Below are positions 1 through 7,570 of a DNA stretch of 64,000 bases, piece by piece. Every line of letters starts with the position of its first letter. Position 1 is the stretch's first letter. The notes under the pieces were generated by a model. It was not told the DNA's origin and ran no database searches. It saw only the letters and a program-made list of their open reading frames with translations. The DNA is from Leifsonia shinshuensis (GTDB lineage Bacteria > Actinomycetota > Actinomycetes > Actinomycetales > Microbacteriaceae). The translations under genes and the position numbers were made by a program. The stretch spans positions 186,001 to 250,000 of the forward strand of contig NZ_JAHHZQ010000005.1 in the NCBI RefSeq assembly GCF_022606355.1. Direction: 5' to 3'.

Positions 1-321
1 GCGACCGTGACGGGACTGCTGCAGGCGCACCTTCCCGAGTCACGGGTGGCCAAGGGCTTCAACCACATCGGCGCCCGCGACATCCCGACCACCGGCTCGC
101 CGGCCGGCACGCCGAACCGCCGCGCGCTCGCGACCGCGAGCGACTTCGAGGACGCCGCGGCCCTGGTGGCGTCCATCTACGACGAGTTCGGCTTCGACGC
201 CGTGAACGTCGGCCCCCTCTCGGAGAGCTGGCGCGTCGAGCGCGACCGCCCGGCCTACGTGGTGCGCCAGAACCGCGAGGAGCTCGAGGCGAACCTGGCC
301 GAGGCGCCCCGGACCATCTGA
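1..321 (+). CDS. NADP/F420-dependent oxidoreductase, C-terminal part (5' truncated)
   Basis: The reading frame is open from the first base, so the N-terminal Rossmann half lies outside the window; an internal GTG at 7 is not a convincing start. The visible 106 residues contain the stretch VAKGFNHIGARDIP followed by a TGSPAGTPNRRALATASD segment and an FDAVNVGPLSES segment, the layout of the C-terminal half of the NADPH-dependent F420 reductase / NADP oxidoreductase (F420_oxidored) family, where a conserved Asn and the V-GPL-ES loop line the cofactor and substrate cleft. Members move hydride between NADP(H) and F420 or act as orphan NADP-linked reductases. The substrate cannot be told from this part. 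Third positions are nearly all G/C, unlike the island that follows. Confidence 0.7.
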   Translation, partial: ATVTGLLQAHLPESRVAKGFNHIGARDIPTTGSPAGTPNRRALATASDFEDAAALVASIYDEFGFDAVNVGPLSESWRVERDRPAYVVRQNREELEANLAEAPRTI

Positions 322-340
322 GACGGTCGCGGCGGCCGCC

Positions 341-430
341 TCAGGCCGCCGCGATCTGCTCCGCCAACGGGGTGAGCAGGCCGGGCGTGCCGTCCGGCGG
401 CGGCAGGGTCGATGCCGGGGCGCCGCAGCA
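341..430 (-). pseudogene. 3' remnant of a core-type gene at the island edge
   Basis: Read on the minus strand, the frame ending in a stop at 341-343 encodes a C-terminus with core-like codon use (all G/C third positions) ending PLAEQIAAA. Upstream of about 430 the same frame passes into AT-richer sequence without any recognisable domain or start. I read this as the surviving 3' end of a gene cut by the adjacent accessory segment. The parent family is not recognisable from about 30 residues. It could also be chance open frame in G+C-rich DNA. Confidence 0.3.
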
Positions 431-525
431 CCGTGTCACTTCATAGCCTTTGGTCGCTGACTTAAGTCTTCCCTCATGGGCGCCCGTGGGACTACCTGGC
501 AGCCTGTGCGGGTATTCGGGATCCG

Positions 526-873
526 TTGGGACGCGATCGCGGCCACAAACACGCAATCGACTCGCACCTCAAATACGGGCACACCCCGCCGCGTCCGCCG
601 CTGTCGATTGCCCCGATCGTCAAACCCGCCGCAACGTTCTCGTCAACGGCCCCAACCGCGTATTGCTCGTCTTCCGTGGGATGCTATACCAACCCGAGTA
701 CCGGCATTGACTCACCGTTCTCAGGGCCGGCACCTGCGGATCCCAACGGGAACGGAACGTCACAGTGCGCTGCGTCCAAAGCATCCGTCGTATTCATCGA
801 GGCGCCACCGCTGGCAGTAGTAGTCGGTGTGGCACTGGCCGGCTGGACATGTGGATCGCTAGGAGGAGGATGA
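526..873 (+). pseudogene. Possible C-terminal gene fragment ahead of small membrane gene
   Basis: A frame open from 526 (TTG) ends with TGA at 871-873. From about residue 25 it looks protein-like: a Ser/Thr/Pro-rich stretch with three cysteines (AYCSSSVGCYTN), then a hydrophobic segment (PPLAVVVGVALAGWTCGSL). Its last codons, GGA GGA GGA, double as the ribosome-binding site of the next gene, which is typical of genuine coupled genes. The first 20 codons lie inside the direct repeat, so the true N-terminus is missing or the gene starts elsewhere. It could be the tail of a larger secreted protein. No family is recognised; a random open frame cannot be excluded. Confidence 0.35.
535..583 (+). 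repeat. 49-bp direct repeat, left copy
   Basis: Starts GATCGCGGCC and contains ACACGCAATCGACTCGCACC. It matches 4930-4977 in the same orientation with one 1-base gap and two substitutions. A weaker match (CACCGTGTCAC followed by TCA) lies upstream of each copy, at about 431 and 4909, but at different distances. The two copies bracket the AT-richer block of unrecognised membrane genes. Confidence 0.7.
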
Positions 874-874
874 A

Positions 875-1108
875 GTGGAAGGCAACGGGGCGGCGCGCCA
901 CTGGCGCGGGGTCGCACTCGGCCTGATCTTTCTGGCGTTGGGTAGCATCCCGGCAATCTTCTTCGGATGGCAGACCACAAGCTATGTACTTGCCGTAGGT
1001 GGCCTTTTCCTCGCGGTTGGTGAGCTGATGTGGATCATCTGGTCTCGACGTCGACTTCTTCATGGGGCAGGAGAAGGTGCGGATCCGGATGACAAGAAGA
1101 GACCTTGA
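875..1108 (+). CDS. Small two-helix membrane protein
   Basis: A 77-residue protein. GTG at 875 is chosen because AGGAGGAGG at 861-869 sits five bases upstream. Residues about 11-30 (GVALGLIFLALGSIPAIFFG) and 36-55 (YVLAVGGLFLAVGELMWIIW) are hydrophobic helices, with a charged C-terminal tail ending DPDDKKRP, so both ends are probably cytoplasmic. It is coupled to the following gene by a TTGA overlap. Small two-helix proteins beside truncated secreted-protein tails are common as immunity proteins, but nothing here proves that role. No family recognised. Confidence 0.6.
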   Translation: MEGNGAARHWRGVALGLIFLALGSIPAIFFGWQTTSYVLAVGGLFLAVGELMWIIWSRRRLLHGAGEGADPDDKKRP

Positions 1109-1514
1109 GAGAAACGGCCCGGCTTTCGTTCAAGAGCAGACGGTCTTCATGCCGCTGGTACGGCACCCTCATCTTACCCTCAGCTCAAACCCCATCCGGC
1201 TCAGGCGATTCTCTGTTGCTTGGGGGCCCCGTGGGCGCGGTGTTCGCTCTGGGGGTCTTTTGGTTCGTTGTGATCATTCCATTGGACAACCGGCGGCGGC
1301 TGGCTTCTGTCGTGAGGGAATCGTCCGCTCGGCTCGTTTTCGCCGTGCGTGCGGGCGGGGTACTAGGGCACGCATTCGATGTGCTAAAGGCCAGAACGTA
1401 CGAGTTGCGGTGACTTATCCGAGAGCTGGAGGGAAAGCGATCGAATTCCCCCCTTTGATGGCGCAAGGTCTCGAAGAGCAACTCAAGCGGGAACTCATTG
1501 GAAGGAGGGGCTAG
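1105..1514 (+). pseudogene. Membrane protein gene with apparent frameshift
   Basis: Starts with TTG overlapping the previous stop (TTGA). The first frame reads convincingly through a transmembrane segment (VGAVFALGVFWFVVIIP) and ends with a stop at 1411-1413 just after a KARTYELR segment. The next frame over continues a natural C-terminus (AIEFPPLMAQGLEEQLKREL) to a stop at 1512-1514, immediately before the start of the next gene and its ribosome-binding site. A single frameshift near 1390-1410 would join them into a protein of about 135 residues. It may be a real mutation, a sequencing error, or two overlapping genes. No family recognised. Confidence 0.45.
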
Positions 1515-2603
1515 ATGCGTCGCGAGAGCGGATCCACGCAGCGGACAACTCCCCGGCTTCGCTCGTCGGCAGCTCGTGTTGTTCTTTGGCTGTGTCTACT
1601 CGGAGGGGCCGCAGCTTTCAACGCGGCTGTGGTCAGCGGTTCGAGTGCAGAAGGCGCGTTCCGGATCGGCTTGTGGGCTGGATCCGTCGCCGCTGTCGTG
1701 CTCTGGATGGTGCCTGTGGTGCTGGGCGAGTGGTGTGCCGTCACGCGAACCATGGCCGTCCGTCAGTTGGCTCCACGTTCCCAGCTCTGGGATTCCACGC
1801 TCGATCCCGCCACCGTGGCAAGTCTCGCGAGCATGGGCGTGGAGGTATCGAAACGGCCGTGGATCCGTTCGTGGGAGAAGGGACTTCTCGTGGCGGTCGA
1901 TGAACACACCATCCGTGTCTTTGCCGGCGCGCGGACTGTGATCAGCCTTCTCGAGATCGAGCGCTCGAACGTGCATTCCGTGAGCGTGGTGCGTGTGAGC
2001 AATGGGTGGCGAAACCTCCCCGCGGTACGCATCACTCTGACGGAGTCGGCTGCGCTACACGCCCTCTACCTGAGCGTTCGTTCCAGGCGTTGGCCGGGCG
2101 CTGCACGAGTCAAGGAGTGCACAGAGTTATGTGACCAGCTGGCCTCGTCGTCAGGCTTCATCCGAGATCGCGTCGTATCGTCGGTCGGCGAAGGGCCCGC
2201 TGGGGGCTCCCGAATGATCGTCCCGACGGGATGGTCTGCCCGTGATCGTTTCCGCTCGTGGTACCTCTCGAGTGTCATCATCGGCGCGCTGTACGTCACT
2301 GGGATTGTGGACAGGGTCGCAGCGTTTCTCACGGCACACCTGCCGGCGGTGTATGGCGGGATCGCGGCCTCGCCATTGAGCCTGTGGCTCCTGGGGCTCG
2401 TCATCGTGGGATACCGGGCGCTGTTCGGCGCCGCTTTGCTGTCAGAGCTCTCGGCCGGCTACACCACGCTGCGCTGGCTTGTCGGCATCGTTCCTCAGGT
2501 CGATCACGCATCGGGAACGGTTCTGCGGATGCCTGGCGATCAGCCACTCTCGCGCGCTGAGGAGAATCAAGCCTTCGCCCGGTTGAGATCGAGGGCGAGA
2601 TAG
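1515..2603 (+). CDS. Unrecognised multi-pass membrane protein
   Basis: A 362-residue protein with ATG at 1515 preceded by GGAAGGAGGGG. Two hydrophobic helices lie near residues 21-40 and 52-72, then a soluble block of about 150 residues (from PWIRSWEKGLLVAVDEHTIR to an SGFIRD segment), then further helices at about 255-280 and 290-315. The soluble block has the look of a small beta-rich PH-like domain embedded in a membrane protein, but that is only an impression. The downstream gene at 3510 has a comparable plan. Codon use is less G+C-biased than in the flanking core genes. Function unknown. Confidence 0.6.
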   Translation: MRRESGSTQRTTPRLRSSAARVVLWLCLLGGAAAFNAAVVSGSSAEGAFRIGLWAGSVAAVVLWMVPVVLGEWCAVTRTMAVRQLAPRSQLWDSTLDPATVASLASMGVEVSKRPWIRSWEKGLLVAVDEHTIRVFAGARTVISLLEIERSNVHSVSVVRVSNGWRNLPAVRITLTESAALHALYLSVRSRRWPGAARVKECTELCDQLASSSGFIRDRVVSSVGEGPAGGSRMIVPTGWSARDRFRSWYLSSVIIGALYVTGIVDRVAAFLTAHLPAVYGGIAASPLSLWLLGLVIVGYRALFGAALLSELSAGYTTLRWLVGIVPQVDHASGTVLRMPGDQPLSRAEENQAFARLRSRAR

Positions 2604-2720
2604 TGGGCGGGACTCGGTCGGCCGATTGGCGCTAAACGGTCCAATGGGACCTCGACAACATGCCGAGGGCGTGCGGGGCGGCCAGGCAGAGCAGCCCGAT
2701 CGCGTTTCGGCTGACCTGAC

Positions 2721-3133
2721 ATGACGAAGATCAGCCTGAGAGCACGGCTCATCCGTACCTGGCAACCACTCGTCGGAACGAACTACGTACGGAGAGTGTC
2801 ACGAGCGTGGGCGCCGGTAGAAGGGTTTCTCGTGCTGCTCCCGCTCTGGTGGATCGTCGGGATAGCCCACTCAGCTCTCGGAGGTCAGGCAAGGGTCGTT
2901 CTCGGCAACCTCAACGCTGCATTCGGGGCGGTCATCATCGGCATTCTCGCGCTGGTGCCATGGCTCCTTCATCGGGTGAAGCGATCCATCCGACGCAACC
3001 TTCGAGATCGCGGCTTCACTGTGGAGCATTCCCCGCCACTCGTCTCGCCGCGAGCCTCCGGGAGTGGTTGGGGCGCGAGCAGCTGGTTGCCGCTGATGTG
3101 CAGGAGATGCTGGACCTTTCTTACAGTCCATGA
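2721..3133 (+). pseudogene. Membrane protein gene with apparent frameshift
   Basis: ATG at 2721 opens a frame with two hydrophobic segments (FLVLLPLWWIVGIAHSAL and VIIGILALVPWLL) followed by RVKRSIRRNLRDRGFTVEHS. After that point the frame turns into proline/serine noise, while the frame ending at 3133 gives a clean tail (ATRLAASLREWLGREQLVAA, then DVQEMLDLSYSP). A one-base shift close to 3030 would give a 136-residue protein. Read without the shift, the 2721 frame runs on to 4460, but residues between about 105 and 260 are not protein-like, so I do not accept that long product. Family unknown. Confidence 0.5.
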
Positions 3134-3509
3134 CCACTCCCTCCAACAAACCTCCCCGGCTCACCCCACCCCCACGAACAACTGCTCCGCGCGCTTTTCG
3201 TCGGCACCGCCTCCGGTACGGCTGTGCAATGACGATTCCCGCCGGCGCTCCCGACTCGTCGGCCTCCACAACGACGGAGTCAAGGCGGGGCCGGTACGGG
3301 GCGCGAAGCCGTCCCAGATGATGGCCGCACGGTGGGGGAATGTGGTGCCGACCTGTTCGCGGATGCCGGCCGGTATGTCCTTCAGCCGCGGCGTCGAGCG
3401 CGGTGCCCGCGTCGGAGCGGTCGAATCGTTCGTACGCGCGGCCCGGGTCAATGGCCGAGAGGCGCCTACCTTCCGGATCGGCGGCCGATCTACTGTGGGC
3501 GTCGATAAC
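3134..3509. other. Gap with possible decayed minus-strand gene
   Basis: No intact gene is supported here. On the minus strand, pieces of coding-like sequence appear in two frames (IPAGIREQVGTTFPHRAAII in one, DSVVVEADESGAPAGIVIA in the next), as expected from a frameshifted gene remnant between about 3230 and 3390. The family is not recognisable. No promoter, terminator or RNA structure stands out. Confidence 0.3.
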
Positions 3510-4460
3510 ATGACGCAAGGTTGGAACGTCAAATGGAACGATAGTGGTCAGGGGCAGCTAGTGGATCTACGCACGTCTGCTGGCTGGCGGCGCCTTGGCC
3601 TGAGCACACTGGTCGTTGCGGCGCCTGTCGGCCTCAGCATGTTCGGGTTCTTGCTTTTCGATATTCAGGGATTCATGCAATCCGGCTGGGCGATCTGGGT
3701 ATTGCTTGCGTGCCTCTTCGTTCCGTACGCCCTCGGCTACACCGCGGATATGCTGCGCCGGCGAGAGGCACGGAGGGGCGAAGAACCTGCGGGTGATGCG
3801 TCCCCGCTCGTGTTGGTCCGCGGCGCGAGCGGGGTGGGACCAATAGGAGAGAGTTCCCTTTCTCGCCGCGGGGCGCGCTCCAGCAACCTGTGGATCTGGG
3901 TCGGGTTGGTGCTCGTGATCGCCTACGCGGTCTTCCGAATCGTCTGGGCGTTGGCCAACGGTGCTGTGTTCGATTGGACGGCCGTGATCGCTCTGGTGGC
4001 CCTAGCGGCAGTTGCGATCATCTTGCCGAGCGCGACCACGTGGCAGCGATTCCGCAGATCCGCGGGCATGATCGGGGGGTCGGCCGTTGCCTGGCCGACA
4101 TTCCGTACCGACCAATTCGCCGCCGAGCTCCACCGCAGCCGGCCGGGCGCCACCATCCCGCAAGACCTCATTCTCTCGGCGAGCGAATCGGCTGTGTCCG
4201 TGTGGACCACTGAACGTGAGCCGAAGCTTCTCGTGTCCCTTCCACGCGACGCGACGACGACGATCCGCGCTGCGAAGATCCGCGACCGACTCGGCTCCAC
4301 GGGAATCCGCATCGACCATCAGGAGGGCGCCGACGAGTACGCATTCGAGCTGGTCGTGCGGCGAAGGGGCATCTTCACGTACTTCCGCACGGATCAAACC
4401 ACCGCCGAGATGTGTGCGAGTGAAATCGTTTCGGCTCGGCCATCCGAGCCCAAACGCTAG
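3510..4460 (+). CDS. Unrecognised membrane protein, possibly truncated by amber stop
   Basis: Two starts are possible in this frame: ATG at 3510, and GTG at 3561 with AGGGGC a few bases upstream, which has the better ribosome-binding site. Helices are visible at about 34-55 and 61-80 (counted from 3510), then after a linker at about 132-150 and 158-176. The C-terminal 100 residues are soluble and charged and begin with an AWPTFRTDQFAAEL segment. The plan resembles the 1515-2603 gene. The stop at 4458-4460 is TAG, and the same frame stays coding-like for 72 further codons. Function unknown. Confidence 0.55.
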   Translation: MTQGWNVKWNDSGQGQLVDLRTSAGWRRLGLSTLVVAAPVGLSMFGFLLFDIQGFMQSGWAIWVLLACLFVPYALGYTADMLRRREARRGEEPAGDASPLVLVRGASGVGPIGESSLSRRGARSSNLWIWVGLVLVIAYAVFRIVWALANGAVFDWTAVIALVALAAVAIILPSATTWQRFRRSAGMIGGSAVAWPTFRTDQFAAELHRSRPGATIPQDLILSASESAVSVWTTEREPKLLVSLPRDATTTIRAAKIRDRLGSTGIRIDHQEGADEYAFELVVRRRGIFTYFRTDQTTAEMCASEIVSARPSEPKR

Positions 4461-4679
4461 AAGCGGATCAAGGGTGCAGAAGAGGCACCAGCAGCTGCCA
4501 ATGCGGCGCGAAGGGCGGCCGAAATCGCCGCTGAGAGTGGGCTTATTAGAGGGACAAAGGTCTCCGCGCAGGCGGTCAGCAACACTGTTTCTACGGCCAT
4601 CACGGCTGTGGCTTCGACGTCTGGCCCCGCACCCACCGCCACATTGGCTACACCTCGTGGTGGAGAAGTCGCTTGGTAG
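4461..4679 (+). other. In-frame coding-like extension after TAG
   Basis: Directly after the amber stop at 4458-4460 the same frame reads 72 sense codons to TAG at 4677-4679, with no credible start of its own. The composition (KRIKGAEEAPAAANAARRAA, then IAAESGLIRGTKVSAQAVSN) is that of an Ala/Glu-rich helix and a Ser/Thr tail rather than noise. It is most simply the C-terminus of the upstream gene separated by a nonsense mutation. Readthrough is possible but unsupported. Confidence 0.45.
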
Positions 4680-5115
4680 GAAAGCAACCGTGACAGATCA
4701 GCAAGCTTCAGACGCTCTCGGTCCTCGCGGAGTCCGCTCGTCGTGTGTACGGTTTGCATCTACGTGATCGTCCGTTGGGCGTTCTTCATGGGCGTCCGTC
4801 GGGTTTCCGCACAAGAAGGCTCCATCGAGAAAGTGGCACGACGAATAGGTTGGCTATTTCGCAAATCCGCTTGTTGGTGGAGCGGGACCGAACGGTGTGC
4901 GACGCACACCGTGTCACATCACCGCCTGTGATCGCGGCCAAAACACGCAATCGACTCGCACCTCAATCACGGGCACAGGTGTGCCGTCCGGGGGGCCAAA
5001 CCGATAACCCCGGCGTGTGCGAATTGAAGAGGCGTACAGTATCTGCAATCGATGCATGAGAATTGCACGAGACGAACGCCGGGAATGCGATCCAGGCCGA
5101 ATCTTCGACTCCCGC
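4680..5115. other. Island right edge, no intact gene
   Basis: A plus-strand frame running from about 4695 to 5056 is open and partly protein-like early on (a KLQTLSVLAESARRVYGLHL segment) but has no convincing start or end and runs through the direct repeat at 4930-4977. I see no complete gene, RNA or terminator. The sequence returns to core-like composition near 5110. Confidence 0.4.
4930..4977 (+). repeat. 49-bp direct repeat, right copy
   Basis: 48 bases, same orientation as 535-583, differing by one missing base and two substitutions (46 of 49 aligned positions identical). It marks the right side of the AT-richer membrane-gene block; core genes resume about 140 bases downstream. Confidence 0.7.
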
Positions 5116-5793
5116 TCACCCCCGCACCCTCCCACTCACCAGAAACGCCGTCCCGAAGCACAGTTCCGCCCACGACGTCTCGGCCAGGCTCGACCGCGCA
5201 GCCATGCGGATCTCCTCCCACGGTCGGCGCGCGATCCACTCGTCGAGGGAGGCGGACGAGCCGACGCCGACGACGGCGACGCCGAGCCGGGACAGCCAGC
5301 GGGGCGTCACGGACGGGATCTTCAGGTCGAGAACGGCAAGCCGTCCGCCCGGCCCGAGCGCCGCAGCGGCGTGGGCGATGACCAGACCGCGGTCGGGCAC
5401 CTGGGTCAGCGCGTAGGTGGACAGCACCGCGTCGACCCCGGTGGGGAAGTCGAAACCCGCCGCGTCCGCCTGGACGAGGCGCACGTTGCTCCAGCCCGCG
5501 GCCTCCACCCGGCGCTCCGCGCGCGCCAGCATCGCATCGGTCAGGTCGACTCCGACGATGCGGCCTCGCGGCCCGATCGCGCGCTCCAGCAGCGCGAAGT
5601 TCAGGCCGGTGCCGCACGCGAGGTCGACCACGGTGGCGCCGGCGTGGAGGCCGAGCGCGCGCACCGCGAGCAGGCGCTGCCCGTGTTGCGGGTAGCCGGG
5701 CACGGGTGAGAGCCGGGAGGTCACGTCGTAGTGGGCGGCCTTCCTCCGGTATGTCTCGATCAGGCGCTCCCTGGTGCGGTCCGCCTCCGTCAC
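5116..5793 (-). CDS. Class I SAM-dependent methyltransferase
   Basis: A 225-residue protein. GTG at 5793 is chosen because it overlaps the stop of the upstream SRPBCC gene as GTGA; longer frames in the upstream direction only shadow that gene. Motif I of the Rossmann-like methyltransferase fold is VVDLACGTGLN at about residues 55-65, the acidic end of strand 2 is in a VGVDLTDAMLARA segment, and STYALTQVPDR is motif IV/V. This is the UbiE/Methyltransf_11 type that methylates small molecules or lipids with S-adenosylmethionine. A hydrophobic stretch (LGVAVVGVG) follows at about 188-196. The partner SRPBCC gene suggests both act on one hydrophobic substrate, but that is inference. Confidence 0.8.
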   Translation of the reverse strand: MTEADRTRERLIETYRRKAAHYDVTSRLSPVPGYPQHGQRLLAVRALGLHAGATVVDLACGTGLNFALLERAIGPRGRIVGVDLTDAMLARAERRVEAAGWSNVRLVQADAAGFDFPTGVDAVLSTYALTQVPDRGLVIAHAAAALGPGGRLAVLDLKIPSVTPRWLSRLGVAVVGVGSSASLDEWIARRPWEEIRMAARSSLAETSWAELCFGTAFLVSGRVRG

Positions 5794-6272
5794 GGCGACC
5801 CCGCCCCCGCCTGCACGTCCGCTTCGACCGCGGCCCGGATCCCCGTCATCTCCCGGTCGCTCACCCGCTGGATCTGCGCCTGGAGGGCACGCGCGGGGTA
5901 GACGCGCATGACGTTGGCGATGTCGACCTCCACCCACATCATGGCCGCGGTGCCCGCCCCGCCCACCGGCACGAACTCCATGCCCCAGCGTGCCGCCGAC
6001 GTGCCCATCGTGCCGGCGAACGCCATCGCCTTCGGCTCGTCCACCGCGGTCACCCGCTCGCTCCGGCGGTGGTCCACACCCAGGTCACGAGCCCGCTGGT
6101 CCACCCAGGCGCCGGGCCGCAGCGGTCCGCCGCCGCGGATCCGGCACTCGAGCACGGTGGGCGCCCACTCCGCCCACCGGCCGACGTCGCACAGGTACGC
6201 CCACACCGTGTCGATGCTCGCGGCGACGATGATGCGGCTCTCGGTTCGGATGGTGCTGTGTCGCTGGGTCAT
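5790..6272 (-). CDS. SRPBCC-family (START-like) protein
   Basis: A 160-residue protein beginning MTQRHSTIRTESRIIVAAS. The first strand and helix (ASIDTVWAYLCDVGRWAEWA, residues about 18-37) are the signature of polyketide cyclase/dehydrase-like SRPBCC domains, which form a deep hydrophobic ligand pocket. It fills the usual length of a single domain. The stop overlaps the start of the methyltransferase, so the two are translated together. Ligand unknown. Confidence 0.75.
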   Translation of the reverse strand: MTQRHSTIRTESRIIVAASIDTVWAYLCDVGRWAEWAPTVLECRIRGGGPLRPGAWVDQRARDLGVDHRRSERVTAVDEPKAMAFAGTMGTSAARWGMEFVPVGGAGTAAMMWVEVDIANVMRVYPARALQAQIQRVSDREMTGIRAAVEADVQAGAGSP

Positions 6273-6357
6273 GGACCGACGGGGCGGCGGCGTCCGGCTG
6301 CGGGCGTGCGCCCTCCGACCTCCTCAGAGGGTTACACGAGGTGGAGGCGTACGGGGT

Positions 6358-7317
6358 TCACATCCCGCGCGGGACCCGCACCTTCAGCGCCCCCGGATCG
6401 ACGCGCGTGCGCAGCGCCGTGACACGGCCGAAGAGGTCGCCGTCGAGCTCGACCTGCTGCGGGCGGTCGAGCTTCACGACGAGCTCGCGGCCCTTCACGT
6501 AGTTCATCGCCCGCACCTCCCGCCCGGCGCCCATCAGCCGGCGGCCGGCGCTCGTCCGCCGCAGTACGCCGTTCTCCCAGAAGACTTTGACGACGATCCG
6601 CAGCCAGCCGACGACGCCCTCGGGCCGCAGGACCACGATGTCGAGCTCGCCGTCGTCGACCGCGGCGTCGGGAAGCAGCAGGATGTTGGCCGGCAGCGAT
6701 CCGCAGTTGCCGACCAGGACGGAGTGGGCGTGCGTCGAATGCGTCCGGCCGCCGTCGAGCTGGTAGCGCAGCCGCAGCTCGTTCTTGTCGCGCAGCACGG
6801 TGCCGATGGCTTTGACGTACGCGAGCCAGCCCGCCTTCGCCTTCAGCTCGTCGTCGGTGGCGGCGATCATCTGCGCGTCGATGCCGAGCCCGGCCATCAC
6901 CAGGAACACGCGCTTCTCGGTCCGTGCGCCGTCGCGGAGCTCGGCGATGCCGACGTCGATGAGGCGGTCGGTGCCATCGAACGCGGTGGCGAGCGCGTGC
7001 TCCACGTCGTCGAGCGTCAGGTCGAGGTTGCGCGCGAGGAGGTTGCCCGTGCCGGCGGGCAGCAGCGCCAGGGGGGTGTCGCTGCCGCGCAGCTCCTCGG
7101 CGACCGTGCGCACGGTGCCGTCGCCTCCCGCGGCGATGACGATGTCGACACCGCGCGCGAGGGCCTCCCGGGCTTGGCCCGTTCCCGGATCGTCCTCGGT
7201 GGTCTCCAACCAGAGGGTCTCCTCCCAGCCGTGCCGCTGCTCGGCCGCCTCGAGCGCGGCGCGCAACGCGGCCGCGTCCGTCTTCACCGGGTTGACCACG
7301 ATCGCGGCCCTGCTCAT
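6358..7317 (-). CDS. Diacylglycerol kinase family lipid kinase
   Basis: A 319-residue protein. ATG at 7317 is chosen over an upstream in-frame ATG because a GAGGGGAG ribosome-binding site lies just before it and the protein then begins at the conserved first strand (AAIVVNPVKTD). The nucleotide-binding motif GGDGT is at residues 64-68 (IAAGGDGTVRTVAEEL) and LLPAGTGNLLARNL gives the second glycine-rich loop. These are features of the DgkB/YegS/BmrU catalytic domain that phosphorylates diacylglycerol or a related lipid on the inner face of the membrane using ATP. Length fits the family. It stands alone, with the CCGGAG inverted-repeat block upstream. Confidence 0.85.
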   Translation of the reverse strand: MSRAAIVVNPVKTDAAALRAALEAAEQRHGWEETLWLETTEDDPGTGQAREALARGVDIVIAAGGDGTVRTVAEELRGSDTPLALLPAGTGNLLARNLDLTLDDVEHALATAFDGTDRLIDVGIAELRDGARTEKRVFLVMAGLGIDAQMIAATDDELKAKAGWLAYVKAIGTVLRDKNELRLRYQLDGGRTHSTHAHSVLVGNCGSLPANILLLPDAAVDDGELDIVVLRPEGVVGWLRIVVKVFWENGVLRRTSAGRRLMGAGREVRAMNYVKGRELVVKLDRPQQVELDGDLFGRVTALRTRVDPGALKVRVPRGM

Positions 7318-7356
7318 CCGACTCCCCTCGACAGTGCGACAGTACGCTCGCCGGTC

Positions 7357-7563
7357 GTGTCCGCAACTCCGGAGGCTGGGCGCGCCACGCCGCCGCGCCA
7401 TCCGCAACTCCGGAGAACCGCCGCGATCCCGCCCGATTCTCCGGAGTTGTTCACGGCGTCACGGCCCCCGCAGCTCCGGAGATCCATCGCGATCCCGCCC
7501 GATTCTCCGGAGTTCCGGAGGCGACACGCGACGCGGCCGGTGGGCCTCCGGAGTTGCCGACAC
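7357..7563. repeat. Nested CTCCGGAG inverted repeats
   Basis: An outer inverted repeat (7357-7375 with 7545-7563, differing at one position) encloses two hairpin-forming pairs: AACTCCGGAGAA at 7406-7417 with its exact complement at 7437-7448, and CTCCGGAGA at 7474-7482 with its complement at 7504-7512. The loops of both inner hairpins share CGCGATCCCGCCCGA. It lies upstream of the lipid kinase start and downstream of the MarR gene end, both on the minus strand. Confidence 0.75.
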
Positions 7564-7570
7564 ACCCGGG

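Noticed and set aside
2721-4460. A single 579-residue protein
   Set aside because: The middle third is not protein-like and a better tail for the first part exists in another frame at 3030-3133, so two separate genes are more likely.
430-5000. Prophage or integrative element
   Set aside because: No integrase, capsid, portal, relaxase or tRNA attachment site can be seen; only the flanking repeat suggests mobility.
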